Source: Anoplolepis gracilipes
Lineage: Eukaryota > Arthropoda > Insecta > Hymenoptera > Formicidae
Direction of reading: 5' to 3'
NCBI RefSeq assembly: GCF_047496725.1
Contig: NC_132974.1
Coordinates: 8,617,001 to 8,681,000 of the forward strand
Length of the DNA stretch: 64,000 nucleotides
Shown here: piece by piece, positions 40,601-52,938 of the stretch
Numbering within the stretch: position 1 is the stretch's first letter
Layout of the letters: each line of letters opens with the position of its first letter
Notes under the pieces: model-generated
Seen by the model: only the letters and a program-made list of their open reading frames with translations
Databases searched by the model: none
What the model was told of the DNA's origin: nothing
Translations under genes and position numbers: made by a program

Positions 40601-41670
40601 AACTTACTATGAGATAAACATGCAGCAGATCAAACTGTGCCCATCACGATTTTCGTGGCGTCGAACCATTACTGCGACATGATATTTTTTTTTTATTTCA
40701 GTAATTGCGAAGCGCAGCGGCACTGCATAAACGATTCAACATAAATTTCACGATAGCCGTGACACGCTACGCGAATTTTATAGTCAACATAAAATGTAGG
40801 AATGGTTTATTGACGACCTTAAAACTAACACACGTCCAATGAAGCCCGCGATGTTAATCGCGACACCGTGATAACAAATTACAGCAACTAGAGCTTTTAT
40901 AGAAATTAGAATGATATTCATCATTAAAACATGAAACTATAGCGGACATGAATGTTAACTTTTGAAACAGATCAAGTATATTTCAATAAACTAATTAACA
41001 TTAAAAAGCAATGTTTATAACAGCACTTTTGACAACTGTATTGATTGAGAACTCGTCTAGTATGTACGAATATGTGTAGTACTAAGTATGTATGATACGT
41101 TTTTATCGTTAAAATCTATTCCAATAAAATCATGGAGACTTTATATATTTTTTTAACGATTTCATCAGAGTGTCTAGTGTCTAGTCTTGTAAAAAAATTC
41201 TCTGTAAATTCGCTGATTTTCCAAGATTTTTCAAAATTCAAGTAAAGAGAATATTTTAAGACTTTTTAATACAACTTTCTCTAAAATAAATTTTTTATTT
41301 GGTTAAGAGAGTGTGTGTGAAACTGGCGTGTCATTTTGTGAAAACTTACCAATTGTTGAAAGTTCTGGTTTTACTTTTAATTTAATAATTTTAATTTAAT
41401 AATTTTTAATTTTTATAATTCTAGAATTCTTCACAAATTAAACAAATAGTTTTGGTTAATAAATAAAAAAAAATTGTTCAGGACGAACTGAAATGTCAAG
41501 TTTACACTGCGTTTCATTTTGTTTGCCGATAATTTTTTAAGCATTTCTTGTCAAATTTTAAGCGCTTGAAATATTAATTAAACAAATTAAATTGCCAAAT
41601 TAAATACTGATCATAATTCCATAGTACTATCAATTAATGAGATTTTGTATTATTCTGCAATTATTTTTAA

Positions 41671-41956
41671 TTTCTAAAAATTATTAAAATATTTATTAAA
41701 TAAATAAGATTATTATTATAGAATATTTATTAAACAAACAAGATTTAATTTCTAAAAATTATTAGAATATTTGTTAAATAAATGAGATCGCCCAAAACGC
41801 CAAATATAAATATCAAGATGAGACACTGCTCATATTTCGATTGTTCTATCGACTTTAAATGAGATTTCATGTTATTGTGTTCTGCACTTATGGTTTCTAA
41901 ACAGAGTTCTAGTTATACGTAAAAATTATTAGAATATTTATTGAACAAATTAGATC
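41671..41956. repeat. Diverged repeats of an AAATTATTARAATATTTRTT unit
   Basis: Units reading roughly AAAAATTATTARAATATTT, then TTRAAYAAATGAGAT-like sequence, occur at about 41671-41710, 41748-41788 and 41921-41956, with a partial copy near 41720. They appear to be internal repeats of the fossil transposon. Confidence 0.6.
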
Positions 41957-41984
41957 GAGATGCTGGTTTAACACTAAATCATTT

Positions 41985-42310
41985 ACATTTAGATCTAATT
42001 TGTATAATTAATATTGTAACAATTTTTACGCATAGAACTTTTTATAAAACTATATAGCACTTTCAAGTGCTGAAAATCTGGCAAGAATGTTAAAAAAATC
42101 ATGAAAGGACAGAAACAATACACAATGTGAACTTGGCATTTCATTGTCAGTTTGTTCCAATTTTTTCTCGGGACCACTTTTTTAATGGCAGACACTATTT
42201 GCATAATCTATCAAGAATTTTAAAATTATTAAGAATAAAGTCAAAATTATCAACATTTAATGAGTTTCCACGAAGTGAAAAGCTTCACACACACATCTAA
42301 ATGGAATTAC
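41985..42310. repeat. Middle copy of the fossil-transposon module
   Basis: It aligns in direct orientation with about 43590-43890 and inverted with about 41290-41600. The clearest shared blocks are TAATTTGTxTAATTAATATT, CATAGAAxTTTTT, TTTCAAG, AAAATCTGG, TGAACTTGGC and ATGAGTTTCCACGAAGT. Divergence is high, so this is an old duplication. Confidence 0.65.
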
Positions 42311-42526
42311 ACGAATATACTATGCGATAATTACGACAAAAAAATTAATTCCTCGAATAATAATACGTAATAAATTACCTAATAATAGTAATAAATTATC
42401 TGATTGTTCCCGCAAAGCTCCATCCGAAGTCTGTTCATCTTCTTCAAATCCTTTGTTGATGCATCTTCAAATGCAATCATAAAATACTTGCGCGACATTT
42501 TGCACGACACTCCCGAATTCGATATA

Positions 42527-42711
42527 CAGTCAGACCTCTTATCCTACGTCATTTTCGGTCCGGAACCTTCCCCTTAAACCTCTGATCCTACGACAAAAAT
42601 TTGAGAGTGAGGGTATAATTCCCCTTTTGCGGTCGTAGCATGAGAGGATTTTCCGTCGTAGGATAAGAGGTTTCGTAGCATAAGAGGGTCGTAGGATAAG
42701 AGGACCGACTG
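42527..42711. mobile_element. TA-flanked pogo/Tigger-like MITE
   Basis: The element is 185 bp and flanked by TA on both sides (42525-42526 and 42712-42713). Ends are CAGTCAGACCTCTTATCC on the left and, complemented, CAGTCGGTCCTCTTATCC on the right. A CAGT...CCTC..TTATCC end plus a TA target is characteristic of pogo/Tigger (Tc1-mariner) elements. Six copies of the 14-bp motif CCTCTTATCCTACG (or one-base variants) occur: 42535 and 42579 forward, and 42634, 42657, 42674 and 42690 reversed. There is no transposase. It lies inside the older 41166-44044 element, so it arrived later. Confidence 0.8.
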
Positions 42712-43398
42712 TATTACGTTTCTTGATACAAGAAATCTGTACGACCTTCCCGCTTACATGTCGCCTCACGAATGACACAATCACTGCGTACGTGTGTACC
42801 TCTCCGTGGATTGATATGTATAATGAAACGAACATTCGTTCTTTCAATTCGACCTTGATGACTCTTGTTGTTCACTTTCAGCGGTCATGTGGTAGAGATG
42901 GCGTATTTGTCTGATATCACTACACGACTGTGTCGCGTATATAGCAACACGCGTCAACAAATTCCAAACAATCATTCACTGTTTTTATCGCGCAATACGC
43001 TTCGCGTTACATATATTAATTATCTGTATTCTTTGCTCCACGACGAAATAATATAATATCAATTTTTCTCTATATGGAAAAAATATAATAATAAAAATTA
43101 GAATATATGATATTTGTGATCGTGGAATATTATATATAAAAATATTACATACTAATTATATACATTATAATATTATATACTAATTATATACACATATTAT
43201 ATACAAGAAATCACGTGCGATATTCAACAATATTATACGTATATGCGAACATTATATACGGGTATTATGTTTTACGAATATTGCAATTATTTAAATATTT
43301 TGATGCACAAACTAATATATAATCATTAACAAACAATAAAACAAATACATAATTTATCATCTTTATGGTACATAGAGTCATTATTTAATTTAAACATA

Positions 43399-43486
43399 AA
43401 TTTATGCACATATTAGAACACATACATTTTCCATGTATTTATATATAAAAAAATATATAAATGTATTGATATGTGCATAAATTTAT
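43399..43486. repeat. AT-rich inverted repeat
   Basis: AAATTTATGCACATAT near 43399 is matched by ATATGTGCATAAATTT near 43470. About 55 AT-rich bases lie between, including a smaller TTATATAT/ATATATAA palindrome. It may be another small foldback insertion within the fossil transposon. Confidence 0.55.
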
Positions 43487-46400
43487 TTATAAAGATATTA
43501 ATGACACTTCTGTACATATACATAAAATTTATTATAAACGAGCAGAGATGCAAGCATCTCACCTCGGTACTAATATATCCGGTATCTCGGACGATTTAAT
43601 TTGTTTAATTAATATTCTAATAATTTATACACATAGAATTTTTTGTGGATCTATTAAAGTAGAATTTTCAAGCGTTTAAAATCTGGTAAAAAATGCTTAA
43701 TAAATCATCAGTAAACAAAATAAGACGCAGCGTCTGAACTTGGCGTCTGAGTTTGTCCCGAGTGATTTTTTAAATTATTTAATAGTTAGAACTATTTGTT
43801 GAATCTATCGAGAACACTAGAATTATTAAAAATAAAGCCACAACTCTCAATTAATGAGTTTCCACGAAGTAAGACAGTTTTACACACACGGCTAATTGTT
43901 TACAATATTAGAGTAAAATTATCAAAAAGAGAATTTTAGAAAAAATTCTCTGAATTCCAATAAAATTCCATGAGACTTCCCTGATTTTTCCAAACAAAAA
44001 AAATTGCTGAGAATTTCATGTTTTTTCAGAAAATAGACACTCTGTTTATGGAGCTTATGTTTATTACGTAATCAATATTAGCTTGAATACATAATACTGT
44101 ATCAGCCTGAACTGACTATCGCCTTCCATAATCAAAACTATTCAGAGTATTCTTGTTTATTTATATGCATCTTTTCTCTACTATATTTACCATAGTAAAA
44201 TTACCTTGAAAGAAAACCAAGAGACTTATTGTTAGCCGCATTCGTTCTCGCTGTTGAAGTAACAAGTAAAAAGTATGCACATATTTTTCAGACAAACGTG
44301 ACGGTACATCTGTAATTTTTCTCGTCTACAGGCATCGCGGAAGTACTGTTATGACTTCTTGATCAAACATGTGGCATGAGTATAAAATTAATCTTATAAT
44401 ATTTATAATATACATAAATTTCTATTAGTAATTACCGCATCACACTTTTATTTTATAAATTGTATCTTTCTTTTCTTCTTAAGCTGATTATTGTATGGAA
44501 TTTTTCTGGATTTGAAAATCATCAGTTCTTTGTAAAAAACAAAATTTGTATGATTCGTGTCAATTTCGGCGGAAGAAACCACGTGATATATATACTATTC
44601 CGTACACGTGTCTGGCGACATCTATCCTTCTCAATGAAACGCATCGTTGAATCTCTTAACGAAATAATTGAGTCAACTGACGCTATTATTCAACTACAAT
44701 GCTAAATAGTGTATAATTGACTTAAATATGCCGTTTTACTATGTGCCATCACAGAAGTGAGAAGGAGAGCAAAAAGGACGTAGAAAAGGAAACCACGCGG
44801 TGGGAATCTGCAAGAGGACGAGAGGACGTTACTTTTTCACTTTACTTTCATAACTGAAACCGTTGAATATTAATGCCTGCGGGCCGAGGTACTCAGGAGC
44901 TTCTTAGCGAAAAGAGCGACCATCTCCGTGAAATGGAAATGAGGAAATTATAAGAGTAACGGGGTAAATTGCGAATAAAGGCTATTATTGACACGCGCTC
45001 GGGGGCTTGTAAAGAGAACCGCGGTGGTGATAAAGGCGCGATTCATCATGTTCCCTGATGGCACACGCCACCATGTATATGGATACCCATAAGACCCATT
45101 ATAATCTTCTCGCTCCATGAATTTAGCTTCAAACGGAATTCGCGGCATCCACTTCGCACAATAGATTCATTGTAATAAGACTATACGTCTGTCATGCAGG
45201 ACCGGCTCGAACAATTGTAGTGTAGTTTAAACAATCTCGTTTAGCTCATATATTGCGATATAAATGGTTTCAGATTAAAAGATAATTTTAGATATTATAT
45301 ACATACATATTTATTATATATAATATTAATTAATGTTTCAATTTAAAATATCTTTAAAGAATATATAAATATATATATATATGTTTGACTTGTATACCAA
45401 GTAAAGTGATTTCTTGATCCGATCCTGCCGCAACAAAACACGAGTAACATTTAACGGCCGCGTTTTATGGCTGTGACATGTAAAACGGAGGGAAATAAAT
45501 CCACTGGAATAACAATTGTAACGTGCGTCTAGTCGTGATGTAATAAATCGCGCCGTGAAAGCCAAGAAGTTTTCATCAAATGGAAATGCTCTGATTTTAC
45601 TATGCACATTGAATACGAATCTTATAAATGATTTTGCAAGTATTTCTTCTATTCGAGACAAAAGTAATATATATAATATTTGGATAGTTATAATAGTGTG
45701 ACTTTTATAATTAAGATACTGTAAATTTTATTTGTACAGAAAAAACTAATTGTCAGTTTAAATATTTTCAGAGATTTTTTTACAAAATTTTTGTTTCATT
45801 AATATTTTATGAGAGAGAAAAATAATGTGAGAAATAATAAAAAAAGAGAGAAAGAAATTCAAAGAGAAAGAGAACTTTTAAAATGTGTTTGTATATCATT
45901 TTAACGAACTGCAAATAGGCAGAAAGTAGATGTTAATCTCTTGATACAATAATCCCGATAATCAGAGATTGTCTAAATTGAATCGTCTTGCGGTGGTAGG
46001 CTAAGCAGGATTATGTACTATAAGATAAGATGCAAAGTTTAACTAAAGTCGGATATTACCGCGTAGGAAGCTTAAAGAAGTTTTAGAATTCGGATAGTAA
46101 AAATTTCTTCATTTTGCATCGCGATTACTAGTGCAAATCCACGATGTATGGAAATAATTTAGAAATAGGAAAAAATTTTGCAAACATAAAAATTTATTTT
46201 GACTAATAATAAAAGATATGTTTTTTAAGCATACATTCCATTATATCAAATCATGAGATTAAACTAAACATATTATTGTCATAAGAAATTACAATTACTA
46301 AAACTAGAAAGATTTTCACAAATTTTATTATGCATATTTTTATAATGTAAAGTTTTTACAGAAACATATTATTTTTCGTGATTATATAATAACTAGTAAG

Positions 46401-46551
46401 TACTTTATTATTAGTCTAATTCGAATGCATGTTTATTAAGTTTGTGTACTGTTATGAACAATATATTATGATGTTGCAGAACGCAATTGTATGTAATTGT
46501 AAGTTACAAACTGTTGTCATCTCATAACTTGCATTATAAATTCAGTTCTAA

Positions 46552-46565
46552 TCTCTCTCTCTCTC

Positions 46566-46635
<70 letters not shown>
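46552..46635. repeat. (CT)n microsatellite, interrupted
   Basis: About 40 CT units with a GTCTGT interruption near 46568. Confidence 0.95.
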
Positions 46636-47510
46636 ATGTGTTATGGTTCCTAAAATAGTTTATATGTTAATCAATAAACAAAATTAAGCAAAATTTGTAT
46701 GACTTTTATATGTGTTTAATATTTTGTTATAATGAATATTATGATTTGGACATTATAAAGGATTTTTCTGCTCTCGATATTTTCCAATCTAACATGATAT
46801 CTCTAATTCATTTGTTTGATAAATCACGCTTGATAAATTGCAGCGCTTTAGTGGAATACCTCTATTAGATTTTTAATATTGACAGAACTTTTTCTGCATA
46901 GCTTTAATGGAAATCTGTCAAATTTCCTCTTTTTAACGTATGATTTGAAGAGAGGATTATAACATAGCGATATCGGAGTAACAATGAAATAAGTTACGCA
47001 AATTTCAAATAAATTATATCGGATTATAACGATAATCGGATTATAATCAACTCCAAATAATTCAATTGTCATAATTCGGTGACCAAGATAAGAATCTTTA
47101 TTTAATCGAATCTTTATTTAAGCGGGGATGATGGATTTACCCGTCGGTTTTACCCGCAGTCGCGACTTCCTTGCCTCGTTTAACTAGCTTTGCACGAGAT
47201 ATCGTGGAAGGAAGACGGAATTTTTTCCCACGTCGAGTTTTCTTTCGAAGTCATCACGTCTGATATGCGCACCAGAGTTAGATAGATAGAGGTAACAGGC
47301 GAAGGAGTTGGACCACAGAATGGCGCGACAGCGGGTAGAACGCGGGTAGTCGCAAAATCGTCGTGGCACCGTCGTTTGCGCGGCAACTTTCCAGCTTCAG
47401 ATAGATGAGCGGGGAAGTTTGAAAAAGCGCTCGCCGTCGTTCCCGGCCGCCTAAGACCCCAACGCTTTTATTACTCGCGCAAAGTCCGCCACGGGATCTC
47501 TCAACCGTCG

Positions 47511-47564
47511 AAGCCGCGGCGCCGGCGCCGCCGTTGCCGTTGCCGTTACCGTTACCGCTGCCGC
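47511..47564. repeat. GCC/GCCGTT GC-rich tandem tract
   Basis: GGCGCCGGCGCC, then repeated GCCGTT grading into ACCGTT. It is the most GC-rich point of the window, inside a block of about 800 bp at 47100-47900. Confidence 0.8.
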
Positions 47565-48475
47565 ATCGGTGTGGTTCCGGCTTAATGTGCGGCCTGGATT
47601 TATCTGCCAGTAATCAATCGTGCAGCGGGAGAAACGAGCGGATTACAAGGGCGCAATATTTATCACGTCCGAACGGTTCATTTGCATGATTTATGTCCCG
47701 CCGAATTCCGGAAGTGCCGGATTATTTATGCGGAATTTGTGGCCGCATGCCTTTCCTACCGTGTAATGATCTCGAATTCCACGTCGGCGGAATTTCTTAG
47801 TTATAGCGGGATTCCCTTCGTTAAAAGCCCGCAATCTGAGAGAGCTTTTTTACTGATTGAAACTACGGCAGAATCAGCAAAGTTTCTCGACAGATCTTAT
47901 TAGCATTTAGATATACCAAGTGAGAACATATATGCTTATTTATAATTACATTTATAAAACATAAAAAATCGCGCATGTGGCAATGTACAAAACCATACAT
48001 GTGTATAACGTGACAAATTATATGACATATTACTAAAAGAATAATATGCTAAAATTATTTTTAATTTGATATATATTTCGAATTATTTTTCAGTCTTATT
48101 ATCTTATTTTCATTACATATATTTTATAATATAAAGTTTATAAACATATATAATATATTCCAGACTTGTAAATTAAATATATACACTTATTTGAATTTAT
48201 CTTAATCCATTTAAAGATAATGGATTTATTTAAAGATAATGGATGACATTATATTTTTGCTTATATTATATATTTTTATTATACATCTTAATTTTGACTT
48301 TTGTGTATGATTTAATTATGTACGATTAAAAGAATTGTTTCTTTTATAATAAAATTTTATAATAGTTTTTAAAATCAGTATAAAAGTGTCTCTGAACTCA
48401 GTGCAAAAACTGATACGGCGGCTTCACCACGTGAAAAGCAAGTCGAAAATGTCTAATGAACATATGTTCATCTTA

Positions 48476-48497
48476 ACGGTTACGGTTACGGTTACGG
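48476..48497. repeat. (ACGGTT)n short tandem repeat
   Basis: About 3.7 copies of ACGGTT. It is not the insect telomere unit (TTAGG). Confidence 0.9.
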
Positions 48498-50340
48498 AGT
48501 ATTAAAGTTATTCTCGTAAGAAAACATTACTTGAAGTAAATGTTTAATGTTCTTTATTCTGTTTAAAGCTTTACAAAAGACGCTAAAAATTTTTCCATCG
48601 ACACTTTGGCACTTTTAGCAGGAATTAGTAAATATTTTCGGAAAATGTTTCGAAAGATGAGTCATGAATGACATCGGTAGCAGTTAAGTGTCAGTTGCTA
48701 ATAATTGTTCTGAATCGTGGATCTCATTCTGGTAAACTTTTTGAGCACCTTTTGCAAAACGTTTTTGAACAGAATAAACAATTAAATAATACTTTTTCTT
48801 ACAAAAGAAAAAGATTTCATATTTTTCTTATAAAAGAAGAAATCTATAGAAGAAATATATGTGCTTAATCTATGTAATTTTTCTTGTTCTGATAAATAAA
48901 AAATAAAATTTTTACATAACAAATATGACATAACAAATATTTTTACATGACATAAATACAACAGTCAAAAGTTTTTAAAAACAAACATTTAATTAAAGTT
49001 GAAAAATTAATTAAAAATCCTTGAAAAAACATTCCAAATCTTTTATTTAACATAATTTACATAATTTAAATTTATTTCAATTTATTTTGGTGTTGTTAAA
49101 TTTCTGAGTATGACATGCAATCATGAATTTTCTACAAAATCGTAAAATTTAAGCGAAAATATTACAATCCCTTAAGAAGATTTTGCACAAAATCACTGCT
49201 TAACCTCTCTAAATATCGTCGTGGTCCGCGTGAATTGCAGGTCGAATAATGAAAATATATTACACTTTTCCTCTCTCTATCGTCTTCCACCTTACCAAAG
49301 TACCGTTGTGAGAGAAGAGTTTACGACCGCGTATTTTCCTTTTGAGCTCAATTGCGTTTCAATAAATCGTTCTTGTCAACTCTTGAAATTTTCACTATCA
49401 AAAAACGATTCAATATATCAACGTTCTTTAATGTACTAATAATATTGTCTAAAATTATAACACATTTATTATTCAAAAGATGACAGGCATTCAATGATAT
49501 TCATTCTATGTTTATAAAGGCTTAAAAAATATTATCTACGTATCTCACTATTTTTTCTTATAATTTTCATATATAATTTTGTAATAATAATTATAAAACT
49601 AAATTATTTATTTATCGTAACAAATACATAAAGACATAAGACTTATGTCGATCAAAAGGAGGCCGCGCAATACCTATCTCTGCACGAGCAAGACAATTCT
49701 GTTCGAACGACTTTAGAATTTGATAACAGGCATGCGAGCTGCTGGAAAACTTTTGAATGCGCAGTTATTCCGCTGTCGAACTCTTATATCGAAACGACAA
49801 GTTCGTTGTACTTCGTAAACTTTTCAATTCTTAGTAAAAGAAACTAGCGACCCCGAGATTATACACTAGCAGAACTTTGAATTACTCTCAAATTGTTACT
49901 TTCATGATTACGGCATAAATGTATCGTAAAAAGCTTTTGAATTCAACCGCGATGTGCATATTTTAATGAGAATATTGACAAATTTTCTGCAGATCCATTT
50001 AAACTTTAAAAAATACTACAGAAATTTATAAAAATGTCTTAGATGTAAATAAAATTTGGAATTTAGTTAAAAATTCAATATTTTTAAAGAAAATTACAAT
50101 ATTACAGAAAAATTTATTATAATAATTATTTTATTAATATTGCAATGTATTATAAAAAATTGAAATAAACTTTTTGTAGATTTTATAAATGAATCTTTTA
50201 TGTTACGCATAAAATTATCTAAAAATGATTAAAAATTTATGAATTTAACTTACAATTTATCAAGTTATATTGTATAGATATGTTATTTAAAAGTTTTTTT
50301 TAAATATTGAATAGCAAACAGCGAGAGCATCGCGCGCGTT

Positions 50341-50622
50341 TTTTATATGAATTTAATTTTTTCAATTTATTAAGAAGTACAATCGATAATCGAAGCAAGA
50401 ATGGAAAAATACATCACGGATAAGATAAATTTTATAACAAACAAGACAAGATAAACAAAACATTGGTCACTGAAAGAAATCTTTTATTATTTGTTCTTTC
50501 AGTGACCAATATTTTGTTTATCTTGTTCTATTTGTTATAAAATTTATCTTATCCGTGATGTCTTGCATTCTTATTTCGATTACACTTTTTAATAAATTGA
50601 AAAAAATTAAGTTGATATAAAA
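50341..50622. mobile_element. Palindromic MITE-like element
   Basis: The two halves (50341-50478 and about 50494-50622) are reverse complements around a loop of about 15 bases. Matched blocks include TTATATxxACTTAATTTTTT-like ends, TTCAATTTATTAA, ATCACGGATAAGATAAATTT, ACAAGATAAACAAAA and TTGGTCACTGAAAGAA. A small indel lies between the arms near 50390-50410. Ends are AT-rich (TTTTATAT) and no clear target duplication is visible. It is not related by sequence to the 32417 element. It has no coding capacity. Confidence 0.75.
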
Positions 50623-50744
50623 TATCGACTTTCAAGATTTATATTGTTGCACTTGAAATTCGACTTGAACACGCTTCATGAGTTTTTATCACTGCTTTTA
50701 TTACAGGTTTAATTATATCAGTTAATTATGTGAATTTTTCTTCC

Positions 50745-50747
<3 letters not shown>

Positions 50748-50780
<33 letters not shown>
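50748..50780. repeat. (AT)n microsatellite
   Basis: About 16 AT units, roughly 125 bases downstream of the palindromic element. Confidence 0.95.
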
Positions 50781-50784
<4 letters not shown>

Positions 50785-52930
50785 ATAATAATACACTTAT
50801 TAAGAAAAGCACCAATTTTGTTTAAAAAAATCTATAATGTTAAAAACGTAGTAACATTTCAGAAAATTATGAAAATAATTTTTAAAATTATTTTTTGAAC
50901 AATAATGTCATTATTAAAAAAATTTGACTACATAATTGAATTATTAAATGCAGAATAAAATAAAATATTACATCATTTATTATGATGTCGCTTTTATGCG
51001 GCACGATGAAATTCCCAGAAGCCCCTCTGGCTTTAGTTTAATAATTACAGTACTCGATACCGCCAACCTAAATCACAAACGTGGCTTTTCGTTATACCAG
51101 GATATAACCAACGGAGAGTTGCAATCTGAATCCAACTGGAAGCAGCGCAGTGCGTGTTGCATATAACACCCCGCGCAGGAATTAATAATGTAACCGCTGC
51201 TGTACACCATGTTTCAAGCATGACGCGGAAAATTAGTCTGGCCTGTTGGTAGCTTTAAAAGATTTTTCACTCTTGGATATAAGTACACCTCAACGGAACA
51301 TGGAGCCGCAATTTATTCATCTCTCGCCCACGCACGAAATATTCACCTTGTAAAGCTTTATTCTACGCGTAGGCAATATCTCATACTTAATGTAGCTACC
51401 TATATAATCATATAGTATTATTACAAATCACGTTTCTTCTCGAAATTCGAGACGCAAGGCACACTGCGATTTGATCGTTTTCGTTTTATTCGCTTCTTTC
51501 GTCGTAATAAGTAATCGATGTTTTTTATTTGATGATTTTTTTTATTATATGTACGTTTTTATATTTAATATCTGATATTAATCTGCGTCTTGCCAGATTT
51601 TATAAATACCAGATGCACTTTTTCTTCCGCGATGCGTACAGACATTTTATGACATTTCAAAGTGAACGGATATTTTAAACTTTCTCATTTCCCTCTTTTT
51701 TAAAAGGCTAAACAGTTTTTCTTTCTATCTCCGTCTTATATAATCTTGTTACGTGCGAACGAGAAAACTATTCGCAAGAAGAAAAGCGATCTAAACGCAA
51801 CTCCCTGGTCGCAACTACGCGCGTTCGAAAATGATCATCTATCAGTGGACCCTCATTAACCGTCTCCTTGACGATAAAACGCCGCACGAGATAGCTTATC
51901 TCTGATGTCGTTTGTCCTCGCTCTCCACGCCGCCTGACCCATCGAGATCGTTTATTGGGGGCTCTTTTCTACCGAGTTTTCTTCGATCGCTCCTTCGTTC
52001 GCTCCTGCTCCTTTTCTATCTTTCTTCATACGTCCGGCTGGTCACGCCGGTTTCTTCCTCGGTCACGTATATCTATTCTTTTCCTCTCTCGGGTCCGTCG
52101 TCCTTTCCTAGAAAGCAACGATTTCGAAAGAAGGCGAAGAATAGCAAGCCACTCGCCGACAGACAGTGGTAACAAGGGTACAAGAGGGTCAAAACATTCA
52201 TCGTTTTCGTGGGATCGTTATAACCATAACGATACATTTCACTACATCCGGCTGGGGAACTTCACTTCCTTCCGGTGATTTTTTTTTCTTTTCTCTCTAC
52301 CTTTTTATCGTGGTCAAAATTGATTTCCACAAAATAATCTCGTGAACCGATCGATGACGGTCATTATATATACGAGCGTTATTGCAAGCAGTTATTGAAT
52401 AAGATAAGATACCAGAAGTGAGAATAATTTTAAAAACCCGTAGGGAGACAAATCCGACCGATCATTTTTAAGCACGATTGACGTGTCGTAATTCGCACAC
52501 ATTACTATTACAACACAGGTAATGCTTGTACAGAACGCGATCAGGATGACGAATATATATATATCGTGAATTACACAATCTAATTTGAAAAAGAGGAATA
52601 ATCGAGTAAAAAGAAAAAAAAGAAGAGAGAGAGAAAAAGAGAGAAAGACGAATATATATAACCGTGCCATCCGCCGGAATATGGTGCGTTCGTTAAGCCA
52701 CGTACGTGACTTCGTTGTGCGTTGGCGTTTTTCGAGGAGGAAAAAGGCGACGGAATGAGAGACAGACGGACGGAGAGCCCCCGCAAAATGCCCGAAGCGT
52801 GCAAAATATTATATATCTGTCGCCGCTGATTGGACGACGTGGACTGGCGGGTCTGTAACGCGAGATACGTGCGCGGATCAAAGAATGCGCGCTACGAATG
52901 TGCTGCTGTTTAAACGCGACCAAGTCTCGT

Positions 52931-52938
52931 TATAAATA
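52931..52938 (+). promoter_or_regulatory. Candidate TATA box with a downstream short ORF
   Basis: TATAAATA lies in a GC-rich block (about 51750-53240). A start about 30 bases downstream (near 52961) would give a leader of about 140 bases with no ATG until 53101. The ATG there is in fair context (A at -3) and opens a 20-codon ORF beginning M-N-N-T-Y-S-M-D and ending at 53163 in TAATAATAAAG, which overlaps an AATAAA. An earlier in-frame ATG at 52942 would lie upstream of that start. No initiator is evident. Confidence 0.25.

Larger units (their letters stand above)
32826..41165. other. Noncoding stretch, no supported gene
   Basis: GC-richer blocks lie at about 33000-33700, 36340-37340 and 38480-38830, with AT-rich DNA between. 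It contains a long GA run, a T run, GT and AT microsatellites, a trinucleotide tract and a 34-bp tandem duplication. Two adjacent open frames at 34928-35342 (+) and one at 39239-39553 (-) look somewhat protein-like but match nothing I recognise. A 10-11 bp stem hairpin lies at 39629-39659 (ACAATACATA and its complement). Confidence 0.5.
41166..44044. mobile_element. Fossil DNA transposon with CAGAGTGTCTA ends and nested modules
   Basis: The ends are perfect 11-bp inverted repeats: CAGAGTGTCTA at 41166-41176 and TAGACACTCTG at 44034-44044. Inside each end, diverged sequence of about 430 bases is also inverted between left (41166-41600) and right (43590-44044). Shared landmarks, read from the right arm, include TTAATTTGTTTAATTAATAT, TTCAAGCGYTTAAAAT, AARAAATGCTTAA, CAAACAAAATRA, CGCAGYGT and TTCTAGAATTAT-like blocks. 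A third copy of the inner module lies at about 41985-42310 in the same orientation as the right arm. No transposase frame survives. Immediate flanks (TTCAT left, TTTAT right) do not give a clean target duplication, so the superfamily is unresolved (hAT-like is one possibility). A pogo/Tigger-like MITE is inserted within it. Confidence 0.6.
44045..50340. other. Noncoding stretch, no supported gene
   Basis: GC-richer blocks lie at about 44750-45200 and 47100-47900, the latter with a GCC-rich tract. The rest is AT-rich. It contains a long CT run at 46552 and a (ACGGTT)n run at 48476. A 16-bp unit (ATTTAAAGATAATGGA) is duplicated around 48208-48243. No exon is supportable. Confidence 0.55.

Noticed and set aside
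44281..44353. Acceptor-like TTTTTCAG with a phase-compatible short open frame
   Set aside because: No donor or recognisable protein sequence; AG after pyrimidines is common in this AT-rich DNA.
48476..48497. Telomere-like repeat
   Set aside because: The unit is ACGGTT, not the TTAGG unit of insect telomeres, with fewer than four copies.
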